DNA of 57,208 bases from Treponema zioleckii (GCF_014737315.1 NZ_JPUF01000019.1:1-57208); one strand, 5' to 3'; positions 48,058 to 57,208 are shown, counted from the stretch's first letter. The notes: generated by a model not told the origin, from the letters alone. Translations and numbers: made by a program.

Positions 48058-49170
48058 ATGACCTGCTTCTTAAATAAAAAAATAAAAAATCGTCCTGTAA
48101 ATATGGAAACGCAGTCTGCTGTTGATACGTTGACTTCTGGTGGACTTATAATGGTTCCGAAAAAGCCAAATGATGCCGACGGTCGGGAAAACGTCTATCG
48201 ACGCGTGGCAAAATTTTTGCTTTTGATAGGAGTTGATGAGGCTGCAAAAATAATGCCACATCTCTCGGAAGAGCAAACTGAAAAAATCATTCCTGAAATT
48301 GCTTCCATAAAAAAAGTTGATGCTGATGAGGCTGAAGAAATTCTTGCGGAATTCAATGGTCTTCTTGAAAAGGCGAGGGAAGGTGGCGGAATTGATACAG
48401 CTCGGACAATTCTTCAAAAAGCTTTTGGAACAGTAAAAGCCGAAAGAATCTTGGATGAGTCCGTGACTTTTCAGCAGGGGAAGCCATTTGAATTTTTGTA
48501 TGAAGCGGATGCCGACAAAGTGAGTACCTTGTTAAAAGACGAGTCAAATGCTGTAAAAGCTTTGGTACTTACGTATTTGAAGCCAAAAATATCAGCTGGG
48601 GTAATTCAAAAACTTTCAGATGCGGATAAAAAAGACGTGGTGGTTCGTCTGGCGAAAATGCGAAATGTGAATCCCGATGTTTTGAAAAATGTTGACTATG
48701 CCATGCACCAAAAAATGAACAAAATGGCAATTCAAAAATCAGATTCAATCGACGGAAAATCTACGTTGGCTCAGATTCTAAAGAGAATGTCACCGTCTGC
48801 CGAAGAAGGCATCTTGAATCAGCTTTCGGAGCAGGATCCAAATCTTGGCTCAGACTTGAGGGAATTGCTATTTACGACCGAAGATATTATAAATGGCAGC
48901 GACAGATATTTGCAAACTTATCTTCGTGGCATGAAAGACGATGATATTGCGCTGTTGATTTGTGGAAAGAAAGATGATTTTAGAGGAAAAATCCTCAAAA
49001 ATGTTTCTTCTAACCGTGCTGCTTCGATTCTTGAACTTGAAGAAATCAAAAAACCGATTCTTAGAGCTGATGTTGAAAAAGTTACATCTGCCTTTTTTAC
49101 GGCACTGCGTCGTGCCTACGATTCCGGTGATTTTATAATAAATGGACGCGATGGAGAAATTTATGTCTGA
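48058..49170 (+). CDS. fliG: Flagellar motor switch protein FliG, spirochaete FliG1-like
   Basis: About 370 residues with the FliG N domain (RVAKFLLLIGVDEAAKIMPH), the middle domain (DKVSTLLKDESNAVKALVLT) and the C-terminal domain (GSDRYLQTYLRGMKDDDIAL, ending RAYDSGDFIINGRDGEIYV). FliG couples the flagellar rotor to the stator. The middle-domain EHPQ motif is replaced by ESNA, which fits a divergent FliG1 paralogue; spirochaetes have two FliGs and FliG1 has a specialised role. ATG 48058 has no ribosome site, and a frame break at an A10 run upstream suggests a longer native start at 47984. It overlaps the peptidase gene by 8 bp. Confidence 0.88.
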   Translation: MTCFLNKKIKNRPVNMETQSAVDTLTSGGLIMVPKKPNDADGRENVYRRVAKFLLLIGVDEAAKIMPHLSEEQTEKIIPEIASIKKVDADEAEEILAEFNGLLEKAREGGGIDTARTILQKAFGTVKAERILDESVTFQQGKPFEFLYEADADKVSTLLKDESNAVKALVLTYLKPKISAGVIQKLSDADKKDVVVRLAKMRNVNPDVLKNVDYAMHQKMNKMAIQKSDSIDGKSTLAQILKRMSPSAEEGILNQLSEQDPNLGSDLRELLFTTEDIINGSDRYLQTYLRGMKDDDIALLICGKKDDFRGKILKNVSSNRAASILELEEIKKPILRADVEKVTSAFFTALRRAYDSGDFIINGRDGEIYV

Positions 49171-52100
49171 AAAAATTGAAAAAGGAAAGAATTATAAAGA
49201 TTTTGAGTGTTTGGATATTTTTGAAGTTGCTGATTATCATTCGACGGTTGTTTATCTTCGCCAGCTAAAAACTGGGCTCGAAGTTTTTCATATGGTTAAT
49301 TCAGACCCTGAAAATCTTTTTTCATTTGCTTTCAAGACTCCTAACGAAAAGTCTACAGGTGCTGCGCATATTTTGGAGCATTCTGTGCTTTGCGGCTCGG
49401 AAAATTTTCCGTTAAAAGATCCGTTCGTAAATCTTTCGAATCAAAGTGTAAAAACTTATTTGAACGCAATGACTTACCCTGACCGTACGGTTTTTCCTGC
49501 AAGTTCAATTGTAAAAGCCGATTATTTTAATTTGATGAATGTTTACGGGGATGCGGTGTTCTTTCCGAAGTTGGAAAAGGAAATCTTTTTGCAGGAAGCT
49601 CACAGACTTGAAATAGATGAAAACGGAACGCCTTCGATTCAAGGTGTCGTTTACAACGAGATGAAAGGAAATTATTCTTCATTTGATTCTGTGGCTGGCG
49701 ATGCCTGCAATATAAGTCTTTTGCGTGATTGTATTTATGAAAAAGATTCTGGTGGCGACCCGTTGGAAATCCCGAAGTTTACGTATGAAGAATTTTTGGC
49801 ATTCCATCGACGATGGTATCGACCTGATAATTGTTTTGTCTTTTTGTATGGCAATATTCCTACCGAGGAGCAGCTTGACTTTATTCAGGAGCATTTTCTT
49901 GAGCGTCTCGAAAAAAAATACCCGGATATTGTGGTGTCCGAAAAAAATCGTTTGGACAATTTGAATCAGTTTTTGAAATATGTTACCCCTGTCGAAATAA
50001 AGGCTCCTTTCGAATTTGCTTGTGAAGGGCCTGCTAGCGAAGAGGAGAGTTCTTCTGGCGATACTGTTGTTGTAAATTGGTCGTTGGGACCGACTGAAAA
50101 TGCCGAAAAGAGTATGTTGAATACGGTTATTGCTGGAATTTTGATGAATCACGATGGCTCCCCGTTGCAAAAGGCTCTTGTTGACAGCGGTCTTGGCGAG
50201 GATATGGCTCCTCAGTCTGGACTTTCGAATTACATTTATCATTCAATGCTTTCGATTGGACTTAGAGGCGTAAAAAAAGGTGATGCCAAAAAAGTTGAAG
50301 ATTTGGTGCTAAACACACTGCAAAAACTCGCTGACGAGGGCATAAAAGAATCTGATATCCAGTCTACGATGATGTCTCTTGAATTTTCTCAGCGTGAAAT
50401 AAAACGAAGTGGCGGCCCGTATTCGTTGGTTCTGATGAATCGCCCGATATTCGGTTGGCTTTATGGTTTTGATGTTAGAAAACAATTCAAACTTCGCTCG
50501 ATTCTCGAAGAAATCCGTTCAAAAATCAAGAATGAAAAAGGCTTCCTTGAAAATAAAATTAGGGAATTGCTTATCGAGAATCCTAGAAGGTCGTTGGTTG
50601 TCGTAACGCCTTCAAAAGAATTCAATGCGAACCGTGAGCGTCTCGAAAAAGAACTTATAGACTCTTTGATGCAAAAAACTTCTGTTGAAAACGTAAAAGC
50701 TGATTGCGAAAAGCTTCACGAATTTCAAAGAAAAAACGGAAGACAGTTCTTGCTTGCCTCATTTGAATCCAAAAGATTTCTTTGTTGACGGACATCCTGT
50801 AATGAATAAATTTCCGACCGAAATCAATTTCCTAAAAGGCATTGATGAATCTGAAATTCCTTACATTTTGAATCGCGAGAATACAAACGGCATTATTTAT
50901 TTTGACGTTGGCTTCCCGGTTGATGTGCTGAATGCCTGCGATTATCCAAAATTGACTCTCTTTTCGGAGGCAGTTGCTGAAAGTGGTTGGAAAGATATTC
51001 CTTGGGACAAAACTTCGGAACTTTGCGCGCTGCATACCGGAGGACTTGGAGTCAGTTTGATTTCTTCAACTTCACTTTCAACTCCGAAGGCAATGGAATT
51101 GCGGAAAAAGTACGATTGGTGCGACCGAGAGTGGCTTGTCTTTAGAATCTCAATGATTGATGAAGAGTATGAAAATGCTTTGAATCTTCTTGTGGACTGT
51201 CTTACAGGCACGGACTTCCATGATTTAAAACGTTTGCAGGATATTGCGAATGAACTTCGGAACGACATTTTTGCGAGCGTAATCCCGGACGGGCACAGTT
51301 TTGCTTCCATGCGGGCAAAGGCTTTGTGCAATCGGAGCGAGTGCGTTGACGAGATTTTTAACGGAATAACGCAGGTTTATACGATTCAGTCTCTTGCCGA
51401 AAAAGATCAAAAAGAAAATGCTGCGGATTTTAGGCGGATTCTTGAAAAAATTCGTTCGAGCGGTTGTTTTATTCATGTTACTGCGGAAGATTCTGGAATT
51501 GAAAAATTGAATTCGATTTTGCCGAAATTTATTTCTCAGCTCGGTTTGAGGCATCCTGCAAAAAAACTTGCCACTAAGGATGAGGATTTCTTTAGCCTTG
51601 TTCTTCTTGACGGGCAGAAAAAAGATGACAAACTTAATGAAATTCTTGCCACTTCTGGACAAATCGGTTTTGCGGCGGAATGCATGAATGTCAGCAATTA
51701 TGACAGCAAATTCTGTCCTGCGGAGGAAGTTTGCGCTCACTGGCTCTCGAACAATTTGCTTTGGGAAAAACTCAGGACGATTGGCGGTGCATACGGAGCG
51801 TTCTGTCACGTTGATTCCGTTTCGGGAATTTTGAATTTTGCGACGTACCGCGACCCGAATCCACTGGATTCTTGCAGTACTTTTGAATCGTGTCTCTTGG
51901 AAGCTTCTCAAAAAGATTTTGACAAAGATTCTGTAGAGAAGGCTCTTATGGGTTACTACAGTCAGTGGATTCAGCCTACGACGCCACGCGGAAAAGGTTC
52001 TACAGCGCTTATGCGGACTCTGTATGCTATCCATGACGATGACCGCGAGCGAAAACTTGCGGCTGCCTTGAACGTGACACCTGAAGATTTGCGTTCTGGA

Positions 52101-52223
52101 TTTAAGCGTCTCTATGAATTCAGTCAAAGTCCAAGCTTTAAAAACAGAACTTTTTTGACCGGAAAATCAATTTTAAATAAAAAAGTGCTTTCAACTGGAA
52201 ATATCACAATATTGCCTTTATAA
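49163..52223 (+). CDS. M16C metalloprotease (PreP-like), with a one-base frame break
   Basis: About 1,020 residues if the two frames are joined. The first part (ATG 49163, GGAG upstream) has the inverted zinc motif HILEH in STGAAHILEHSVLCGSE, the distal Glu in VYNEMKGNYSS, and the M16C linker domain. At the A6 run 50731-50736 the frame shifts by +1 and continues TEDSSCLPHLNPKDFF to the stop at 52223, with the C-terminal M16 half intact (SGQIGFAAECMNVS, GGAYGAFCHVDSVSG). PreP-type enzymes degrade peptides in a closed chamber. Removing one A restores one protein; otherwise the gene is split near residue 525. Confidence 0.88.
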
Positions 52224-52230
52224 TATTTAA

Positions 52231-52380
52231 AGGGTTCGATTTTGAGTTTTTCCAAAGCCTGTCATTCCCGTGTTCGTCACGGGAATCTTACCATAAATTG
52301 TCGATAAAGATTATCGGGTGCGCCTGATAATGACACATATTTCAGTATTTGAAAAATAGAAACTCGACATTTGACCTAAT
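52231..52380. mobile_element. MITE-like element, copy C
   Basis: The left end AGGGTTCGATTTTGAGTTTT and the right end GAAACTCGACATTTGACCTA are inverted repeats shared with copies A and B. The interior contains the palindrome ATTCCCGTG/CACGGGAAT (about 52265-52287) and a second small hairpin. It is about 150 bp long with no coding content. Confidence 0.55.
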
Positions 52381-52409
52381 GAATTTTTTTTATTTGGAGC
52401 AGGATTTTT

Positions 52410-52646
52410 ATGACAGACGAAAAAATTAAAAAATGTGTAAAAATGATGCGGCAACTTGTCTCTGACGTGCAGGGGGCGCCTTACCCTGGCGAGAATTTTG
52501 AACCTGAACTGTACAGAATTTGGTATGAGCATGTTCAAAAAGTTGCTGTTGAGTGTTTTGAGTATTTGGATGCAAATTTTCCAATACCAAAAACTGATAT
52601 TGGAAAAAAACTTGATAAATTTTTGAACGATTCAAAAAAAACGTGA
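52410..52646 (+). CDS. Conserved-looking small protein of unknown function
   Basis: A 78-residue soluble protein, mostly helical and rich in Lys, Glu and aromatic residues (DVQGAPYPGENFEPELYRIW). The GGAGCAGG ribosome site is well placed before the ATG. No family is recognised. It stands alone between the M16C gene, with a MITE-like element in front, and the tocopherol-cyclase-like gene on the same strand. Coding is supported by the ribosome site and by composition. Confidence 0.65.
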   Translation: MTDEKIKKCVKMMRQLVSDVQGAPYPGENFEPELYRIWYEHVQKVAVECFEYLDANFPIPKTDIGKKLDKFLNDSKKT

Positions 52647-52730
52647 GTCTTAGATAAAAATCTGTGAAGTCGTACTTTTTCTATACCGAGAATTGAATAA
52701 GATTGTATACATTTTAGAAAAGGTGCAAAA

Positions 52731-53927
52731 ATGGCAGGTGCAAAAAAATTTCAGAAGTTCGATCAATATTCATTGCGAGGAAAACTTCGGCAGGAAGGAT
52801 TTGAACGGTGGAGATATACATTCTGCGCTTCAAATAAAATTTCTGGCGAGGAACGAAATTTCTTTATTGAAATGTATCTCGTAAATCCTGTGATTTCTCC
52901 AAAAGTTGTCGTTATTGCACAAAAATCACGCCTTGCATTGAACGAAAATGAGATTCAGTACGCTCTTGCTGGAACTGATTCTGCGATAAAAGGCGACACC
53001 GAAATTGTCGTACGACCGTCGTATGTCGTTATAAAGGCTGGTATTTATGGCATGCCGGCTAAGCAGTTGAATAAATTCATTCCGTCTTCAGAATTGTTCT
53101 TCTCGAAAAATGAGTGCAGCTTTAAAGTTGGGGAATGCACTTTTGCTCCGAACGCATTGTTTGGGGCTATTTCGGTTTCTGCTCAGGAATTGCGCGTAAA
53201 ACCAGAAATTGCTTCGGATGCCGGCATTATGGATTGGGATTTGAAGTTCGAACGCCAAATTTCATGCGGAATGATTCACTCTGGAAAAGACCATTCGTTT
53301 GTTCCATACGGAATTAAGACTGCTTTTAGCGGAACGGTCCACTTTGATGGCGAAGAATATATCGTAACTCCGAGAACGTCTTTTGGTTACTCTGACAAAT
53401 CTTGGGGGCAGAGTCTCTTGAAGAATTATTATCATCTTTCGGCTTCAAAAATGACGAGTATCATTTCTGGAAAGTCAATGGTGAATTCTTGTTTTGTCAT
53501 TGAAGGCGAATATGATGGTGCGTTAAAAGCATTCGTAAATATTGACGGTCATTCGTTCAAAATCGAAAAGAAAAGCTTTTTTAACAGGTTTACCGAAATC
53601 CACGACGTGAATCAGATGCCTGCAAACGAAGATGGTGACAAGATTCACTGGTCTATGAGCATTCATAAAGGCAAGTTCGTAATTGATCTTGATATTATGT
53701 GTCGGGCCGACGAAATGCTGGTGCGCGATTATGAGATTCCGCAGGGAAAGCGCACTTTGCTTCGCGTTCTTGGCGGTGGAACTGGAAAAGGCGAAATCCG
53801 AATCTTCAAAAAGAATGGAAAAAATCTGGAGCTTCTCGAACATGCGAATATTTTTGACGCGATGTGCGAATACGGGCATTTTGAAGAAATCGGAAATACT
53901 GCAATCAGCTCTGATTTTGAAGAGTAA
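52731..53927 (+). CDS. Tocopherol-cyclase-like / lipocalin-fold protein
   Basis: 398 residues without a signal peptide or membrane segments. The segment GYSDKSWGQSLLKNYYHLSA resembles the E-K-D-W-G-R-S-(F)-P signature of the tocopherol cyclase-like (AttH/lipocalin) superfamily, and much of the chain is predicted beta. The match is by eye and moderate; DUF2804-type proteins are an alternative. Spirochaetes do not make tocopherol, so another hydrophobic ligand or isoprenoid-like substrate would be involved. The start has an AAGGTG ribosome site 6 nt before ATG 52731. The neighbours give no functional hint. Confidence 0.5.
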   Translation: MAGAKKFQKFDQYSLRGKLRQEGFERWRYTFCASNKISGEERNFFIEMYLVNPVISPKVVVIAQKSRLALNENEIQYALAGTDSAIKGDTEIVVRPSYVVIKAGIYGMPAKQLNKFIPSSELFFSKNECSFKVGECTFAPNALFGAISVSAQELRVKPEIASDAGIMDWDLKFERQISCGMIHSGKDHSFVPYGIKTAFSGTVHFDGEEYIVTPRTSFGYSDKSWGQSLLKNYYHLSASKMTSIISGKSMVNSCFVIEGEYDGALKAFVNIDGHSFKIEKKSFFNRFTEIHDVNQMPANEDGDKIHWSMSIHKGKFVIDLDIMCRADEMLVRDYEIPQGKRTLLRVLGGGTGKGEIRIFKKNGKNLELLEHANIFDAMCEYGHFEEIGNTAISSDFEE

Positions 53928-53979
53928 ATCTTGTTATAGCTGTTAGAAAAATTTGCCGTTTTGAAAATTTCTGATTAAC

Positions 53980-54024
53980 TTGAATTTGAAAAATGAATTT
54001 TTTGATTTCAGATTTCAAATTCAA
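53980..54024. promoter_or_regulatory. 12-bp inverted repeat upstream of clpB
   Basis: TTGAATTTGAAA (53980-53991) and TTTCAAATTCAA (54013-54024) are perfect inverted copies 21 bp apart, ending 29 bp before the clpB ATG. It could be a heat-shock operator or an mRNA hairpin near the ribosome site. It is not a CIRCE sequence. Confidence 0.45.
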
Positions 54025-54053
54025 AGTTCAATGGAAATTTTCAGGAGGCAGAT

Positions 54054-56648
54054 ATGAATTACGAGCAGTTTACTTTAAAACTTCAGGACGCAATTCAAAA
54101 CGCAACTGCGATTGCTCAGCAAAATGACCATGGGGAAGTGGGGCTTGAGCATATTCTTGAGTCGCTTATCGAGCAAAAAGACGGCATGGTAAAGCCGTTG
54201 ATTGAACGAATCGGCGTGAATGTCGGCGATTTGCTCAATGCAATAAAATCAGTTCTTAATACTTATCCAAAAGTCAGCGGAAATATAAGCATGCAATTCT
54301 CTGGCGAGTCTCAGAAAGTTCTTGCGAAAGCAGAGGGCGTGATGAGTAAGCTTGGCGACTCTTTTTTGAGCGTTGAGCACGTCCTTCTTGCCATGAGCGA
54401 GTCTTCGAGCCGTGCAGGTGAACTTCTGCGTCAGTTCGGAATCACGAAAGAGGCGATTCTTGAGGCTCTTAAAGCTGTTCGCGGAAACAGCAAGGTTGAT
54501 TCTCAGGACCCGGAAAGCAAAATGCAGGCTCTTTCAAAATACTGCACGGATTTAACGGCACGGGCCAGGCAGGACAAAATTGATCCTGTAATCGGTCGTG
54601 ACGAAGAAATCCGCCGCGTAATGCAGATTCTCGTTCGTCGTACAAAAAATAATCCTGTTCTTATTGGTGAGCCTGGTGTTGGAAAAACGGCGATTGTTGA
54701 GGGGCTTGCCCGCCGAATTGCAAGCGGTGATGTGCCTGACAGCCTAAAAGACAAGCGTCTTCTTTCTCTCGATATGGGAACTCTCGTTGCCGGCGCAAAA
54801 TTCCGCGGTGAATTTGAAGAGCGGCTCAAAGCCGTTATCAGCGAGGTTTCAAAAGCTGAGGGACAGATTATTCTCTTTATTGACGAGTTGCACACGATTG
54901 TTGGCGCAGGTGCGAGCGAAGGCGGAATGGATGCTTCTAACCTCTTAAAGCCGGCTCTTTCCCGCGGTGAGTTGCACGTTATTGGAGCTACGACCCTAAA
55001 CGAATACCGAAAGTACATCGAAAAAGACAGTGCTCTTGAGAGAAGGTTCCAGCAGCTTTATTGTTCCGAGCCGAATGTTGAAGATACGATAGCGATTCTT
55101 CGCGGTCTTCGGGACAAATACGAAATCCATCACGGCGTAAAAATAAACGACGAAGCTCTTGTTGCGGCTGCAACGCTCAGTAACCGCTACATTACGAACA
55201 GATTTTTGCCAGACAAGGCGATTGACCTTGTTGACGAGGCCGCTAGCCGCCTAAAAATGGAGATTGAGAGCGAGCCTACTGAGCTTGACCAGCTTGAGCG
55301 AAAGATTCTCCAGCTTCAAATCGAAAAACAGAGTCTTTCAAAAGAAAGCGACAATGCTTCAAAAGAGCGGCTTGAAAAACTTGAAAAGGAACTCAGCGAA
55401 ATTTCTAGTCAGCGTGACGCAATGAAGTTGAAATGGCAGAACGAAAAGGCTGAAATCAACAAGTCTCGCGAACTAAAAGAAAAACTTGAGGCTGCGCGTT
55501 TTGAGCAGGAAAAATTCACTCGTGAAGGAAATCTCGAAAAAGCTGCCGAATACAAGTATTCGATTATTCCTGAGTTTGAAAAACAACTTGCCGAGAGCCA
55601 AAAAATGGACGAAAAACGCCAGTTTGCCGAAGACAACGGAGTTTCACAGTCACTTTTGAGGCAAGAGGTTACAGAGGAAGATATTGCCCGTGTCGTAAGC
55701 GTGTGGACAGGAATCCCTATTGCAAAAATGATGACCAGCGAGAAACAAAAATATATTCGTCTCGAAGAAGTCTTGCATGAGCGCGTTATTGGCCAGAACG
55801 AAGCTGTGACGGTGGTTAGCGACGCAATCCGACGTAACAGGGCCGGACTCAACGACCCGAACCGTCCGCTCGGAAGCTTTATGTTTATTGGACCTACAGG
55901 AGTGGGAAAAACGGAGCTTGCCAAAACGCTTGCGGACTTTCTTTTTAACGATGAAAAGGCTCTTACTCGAATCGATATGTCAGAGTACATGGAAAAATTC
56001 AGTGTGACACGTCTTATCGGAGCGCCTCCGGGATACGTTGGCTATGACGAAGGCGGTCAACTTACGGAGGCAGTTCGCCGTCGCCCTTACAGCGTGATTC
56101 TTTTTGATGAGGTTGAAAAGGCTCACCCTGACGTTTTCAACGTGCTTCTCCAGGTGCTTGATGACGGTCGCTTGACGGACGGGCAGGGACGCGTGGTTGA
56201 TTTTAAGAACACGATAATCATTATGACGAGTAATCTTGGAAGCTCGTTGATTCTTGATGCTGATTCTGATGAAAAAATGAAGGGCGTAAAAAATCAAATT
56301 GATGAGCTTTTAAAGCAGAGTTTTAGGCCAGAATTTCTTAACCGAATTGATGAGATTGTCATGTTCAACAAACTCGATAAATCTTGTATTTCTGGAATCG
56401 TAAAGAATCAGCTCAAACGTTTGGAATCTCGTTTGGTTTCTCGAAGGATTTCGATTGAGTTTGATGATTCTGCAATTGATTTCTTGAGCGAGGCAGGTTA
56501 TGACCCGGCTTTCGGTGCACGACCTGTAAAAAGGGCGGTGCAGTCGCTTGTGGAGAATCCGCTGGCAAAAGAGATTCTTGCCGGAAAGTATTCCGAGGAC
56601 TCGGTAATAAAGGTTTCTTCCGACGGAAATCGTATTACTTTTGCCTAA
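54054..56648 (+). CDS. clpB: ATP-dependent disaggregase ClpB
   Basis: The 864-residue Hsp100 chaperone has two Clp N-domain repeats (1-150), an AAA+ module 1 with Walker [11 protein letters not shown] (near residue 205) and Walker B LFIDELH, and the long coiled-coil middle domain (about 405-530) that marks ClpB rather than ClpA or ClpC. AAA+ module 2 has [10 protein letters not shown] (near 613), and a D2-small domain follows. It extracts proteins from aggregates with DnaK. The strong AGGAGG ribosome site fits the ATG. An inverted repeat upstream may mediate stress control. Confidence 0.98.
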   Translation: MNYEQFTLKLQDAIQNATAIAQQNDHGEVGLEHILESLIEQKDGMVKPLIERIGVNVGDLLNAIKSVLNTYPKVSGNISMQFSGESQKVLAKAEGVMSKLGDSFLSVEHVLLAMSESSSRAGELLRQFGITKEAILEALKAVRGNSKVDSQDPESKMQALSKYCTDLTARARQDKIDPVIGRDEEIRRVMQILVRRTKNNPVLIGEPGVGKTAIVEGLARRIASGDVPDSLKDKRLLSLDMGTLVAGAKFRGEFEERLKAVISEVSKAEGQIILFIDELHTIVGAGASEGGMDASNLLKPALSRGELHVIGATTLNEYRKYIEKDSALERRFQQLYCSEPNVEDTIAILRGLRDKYEIHHGVKINDEALVAAATLSNRYITNRFLPDKAIDLVDEAASRLKMEIESEPTELDQLERKILQLQIEKQSLSKESDNASKERLEKLEKELSEISSQRDAMKLKWQNEKAEINKSRELKEKLEAARFEQEKFTREGNLEKAAEYKYSIIPEFEKQLAESQKMDEKRQFAEDNGVSQSLLRQEVTEEDIARVVSVWTGIPIAKMMTSEKQKYIRLEEVLHERVIGQNEAVTVVSDAIRRNRAGLNDPNRPLGSFMFIGPTGVGKTELAKTLADFLFNDEKALTRIDMSEYMEKFSVTRLIGAPPGYVGYDEGGQLTEAVRRRPYSVILFDEVEKAHPDVFNVLLQVLDDGRLTDGQGRVVDFKNTIIIMTSNLGSSLILDADSDEKMKGVKNQIDELLKQSFRPEFLNRIDEIVMFNKLDKSCISGIVKNQLKRLESRLVSRRISIEFDDSAIDFLSEAGYDPAFGARPVKRAVQSLVENPLAKEILAGKYSEDSVIKVSSDGNRITFA

Positions 56649-56711
56649 AAAAAAGGAGTTTTAAAAAAAACGAAAAAAATAAAAAATTTTGAAAAAAATT
56701 GAATTTGTGTA

Positions 56712-56741
56712 TTGACCTTTTGTTACGATTTTTGATATATT
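56712..56741 (+). promoter_or_regulatory. Promoter of the tRNA cluster
   Basis: TTGACC (56712-56717) and TATATT (56736-56741), 18-bp spacer, 18 bp before tRNA-His. It likely drives all four tRNAs. Confidence 0.65.
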
Positions 56742-56758
56742 AATTAAGTCAATTACAC

Positions 56759-56831
56759 GGTGCCTGTAGTTCAGGGGTAGAGCGCCAGATTGTGGATCTG
56801 GTTGTCGAGGGTTCAAATCCCTCCAGGCACC
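56759..56831 (+). tRNA. tRNA-His (GTG)
   Basis: Cloverleaf with acceptor GTGCCTG/CAGGCAC, anticodon stem CCAGA/TCTGG, loop TTGTGGA (anticodon GTG) and T-arm GGGTTCAAATCC. G at 56759 can be the histidine-specific G-1 opposite C73 at 56831. CCA is not encoded. Confidence 0.95.
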
Positions 56832-56853
56832 CTCCTTTAAGTTAAAAGGATAT

Positions 56854-56927
56854 GCGTTCGTAGCTCAATTGGATAGAGTAACGGACTTCGAATCCGTAGG
56901 TTGCACGTTCGATCCGTGTCGGACGCA
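56854..56927 (+). tRNA. tRNA-Arg (TCG)
   Basis: Acceptor GCGTTCG/CGGACGC, anticodon stem ACGGA/TCCGT with loop CTTCGAA (anticodon TCG), T-arm loop GTTCGATCC. 74 nt; CCA is not encoded. Confidence 0.95.
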
Positions 56928-56969
56928 TTAATGTTTAACTAAAAGGTTTGTGATTGAAGTAGAGAAGTC

Positions 56970-57042
56970 GGGCGACTAGCTCAGTTGGTAGAGCAACAGA
57001 CTCTTAATCTGTGGGTCCGGGGTTCGAACCCCCGGTCGCTCA
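56970..57042 (+). tRNA. tRNA-Lys (CTT)
   Basis: Acceptor GGGCGAC/GTCGCTC, anticodon stem ACAGA/TCTGT with loop CTCTTAA (anticodon CTT), T-arm GGGGTTCGAACCCC. 73 nt; CCA is not encoded. Confidence 0.95.
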
Positions 57043-57114
57043 AATGTAGCTGATTTGTTTCGGTTGCATGAAAAATCGGAATTGTGACTTATGTCCGTTG
57101 CCGATTGCTCGCTT

Positions 57115-57194
57115 GCGAGAGTGGTGAAATTGGCATACACGCTAGACTTAGGATCTAGTGCTTCGGCGTAAGGGTTCAAGTCCCTTCTCTCGCA
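57115..57194 (+). tRNA. tRNA-Leu (TAG)
   Basis: Acceptor GCGAGAG/CTCTCGC, anticodon stem CTAGA/TCTAG with loop CTTAGGA (anticodon TAG), a short extra arm TGCTTCGGCGT as in class II tRNAs, and T-arm GGGTTCAAGTCCC. 80 nt. The last bases of the window (AACACTTAGTGTT) begin a hairpin that may be the cluster's terminator. Confidence 0.93.
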
Positions 57195-57208
57195 TAACAC
57201 TTAGTGTT

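Noticed and set aside
56976-57200. 74-codon minus-strand ORF over the tRNA genes
   Set aside because: It is the antisense of tRNA-Lys and tRNA-Leu, a common false ORF.

Overview
This window looks like a chromosomal segment of a saccharolytic, host-associated Treponema (Spirochaetota). The evidence is a pair of overlapping FlaA flagellar sheath genes next to class II aldolase, a divergent FliG of the spirochaete FliG1 type, many lipoproteins with relaxed spirochaetal lipoboxes, bactofilin, a signal-domain HD-GYP protein, and moderate-to-low GC. The plant-polysaccharide genes suggest a gut or rumen species rather than an invasive pathogen. The species assignment is inference.

Layout. (1) 1-4.3 kb is an accessory, defence-like patch: the start of a type III-like DNA methyltransferase (minus strand, running off the left edge), a divergent Xre regulator with palindromes between them, and an Rpn/PD-(D/E)XK recombination nuclease followed by two extra copies of its own C-terminal tail. 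The patch ends in a MITE-like element. A structured leader with a tiny ORF and a terminator hairpin lies upstream of the nuclease. (2) 4.3-8.5 kb holds a DUF4832-type lipoprotein, a short MGMT-type alkyltransferase and a chemoreceptor. (3) 8.5-26.8 kb is a beta-1,4-galactan utilisation locus: LacI regulator, binding lipoprotein and two permeases, GH35 beta-galactosidase, two GH53 endo-galactanases, a predicted outer-membrane barrel, two surface lipoproteins, a NeuB-like synthase and a GH5 endoglucanase. A TGCAACCGATTGCA-type operator occurs in the lacI promoter and again upstream of the GH35 gene, tying the parts into one regulon. (4) 27-40.5 kb is core: hisS, a lipoprotein, mutT-like, yebC, ruvC, bactofilin, TPR protein, mtaB, mlaEFD lipid transporter, TPR lipoprotein, an atypical response regulator, infC-rpmI-rplT, a coiled-coil protein, zapA and a UPF0178 gene. 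(5) 40.5-56.6 kb holds HD-GYP, RsmB-like methyltransferase, GH3 lipoprotein, SDR, fba, flaA-flaA, fliG, an M16C peptidase, a tocopherol-cyclase-like protein and clpB. (6) 56.7-57.2 kb is a tRNA cluster His-Arg-Lys-Leu.

In the galactan locus the logic is that secreted GH53 enzymes cut galactan, the outer-membrane protein may admit oligosaccharides, the ABC transporter imports them, and cytoplasmic GH35 releases galactose under LacI control.

Two window-wide patterns stand out. Several operon-leading genes have a -10 box ending only about 4-10 nt before the start codon and no Shine-Dalgarno sequence, suggesting leaderless mRNAs. Four genes (the first permease, mlaD, fliG, the M16C peptidase) show single-base frame breaks at homopolymers, which could be sequence errors, slippage sites or real lesions. 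Palindromic repeats of several families are scattered between genes.
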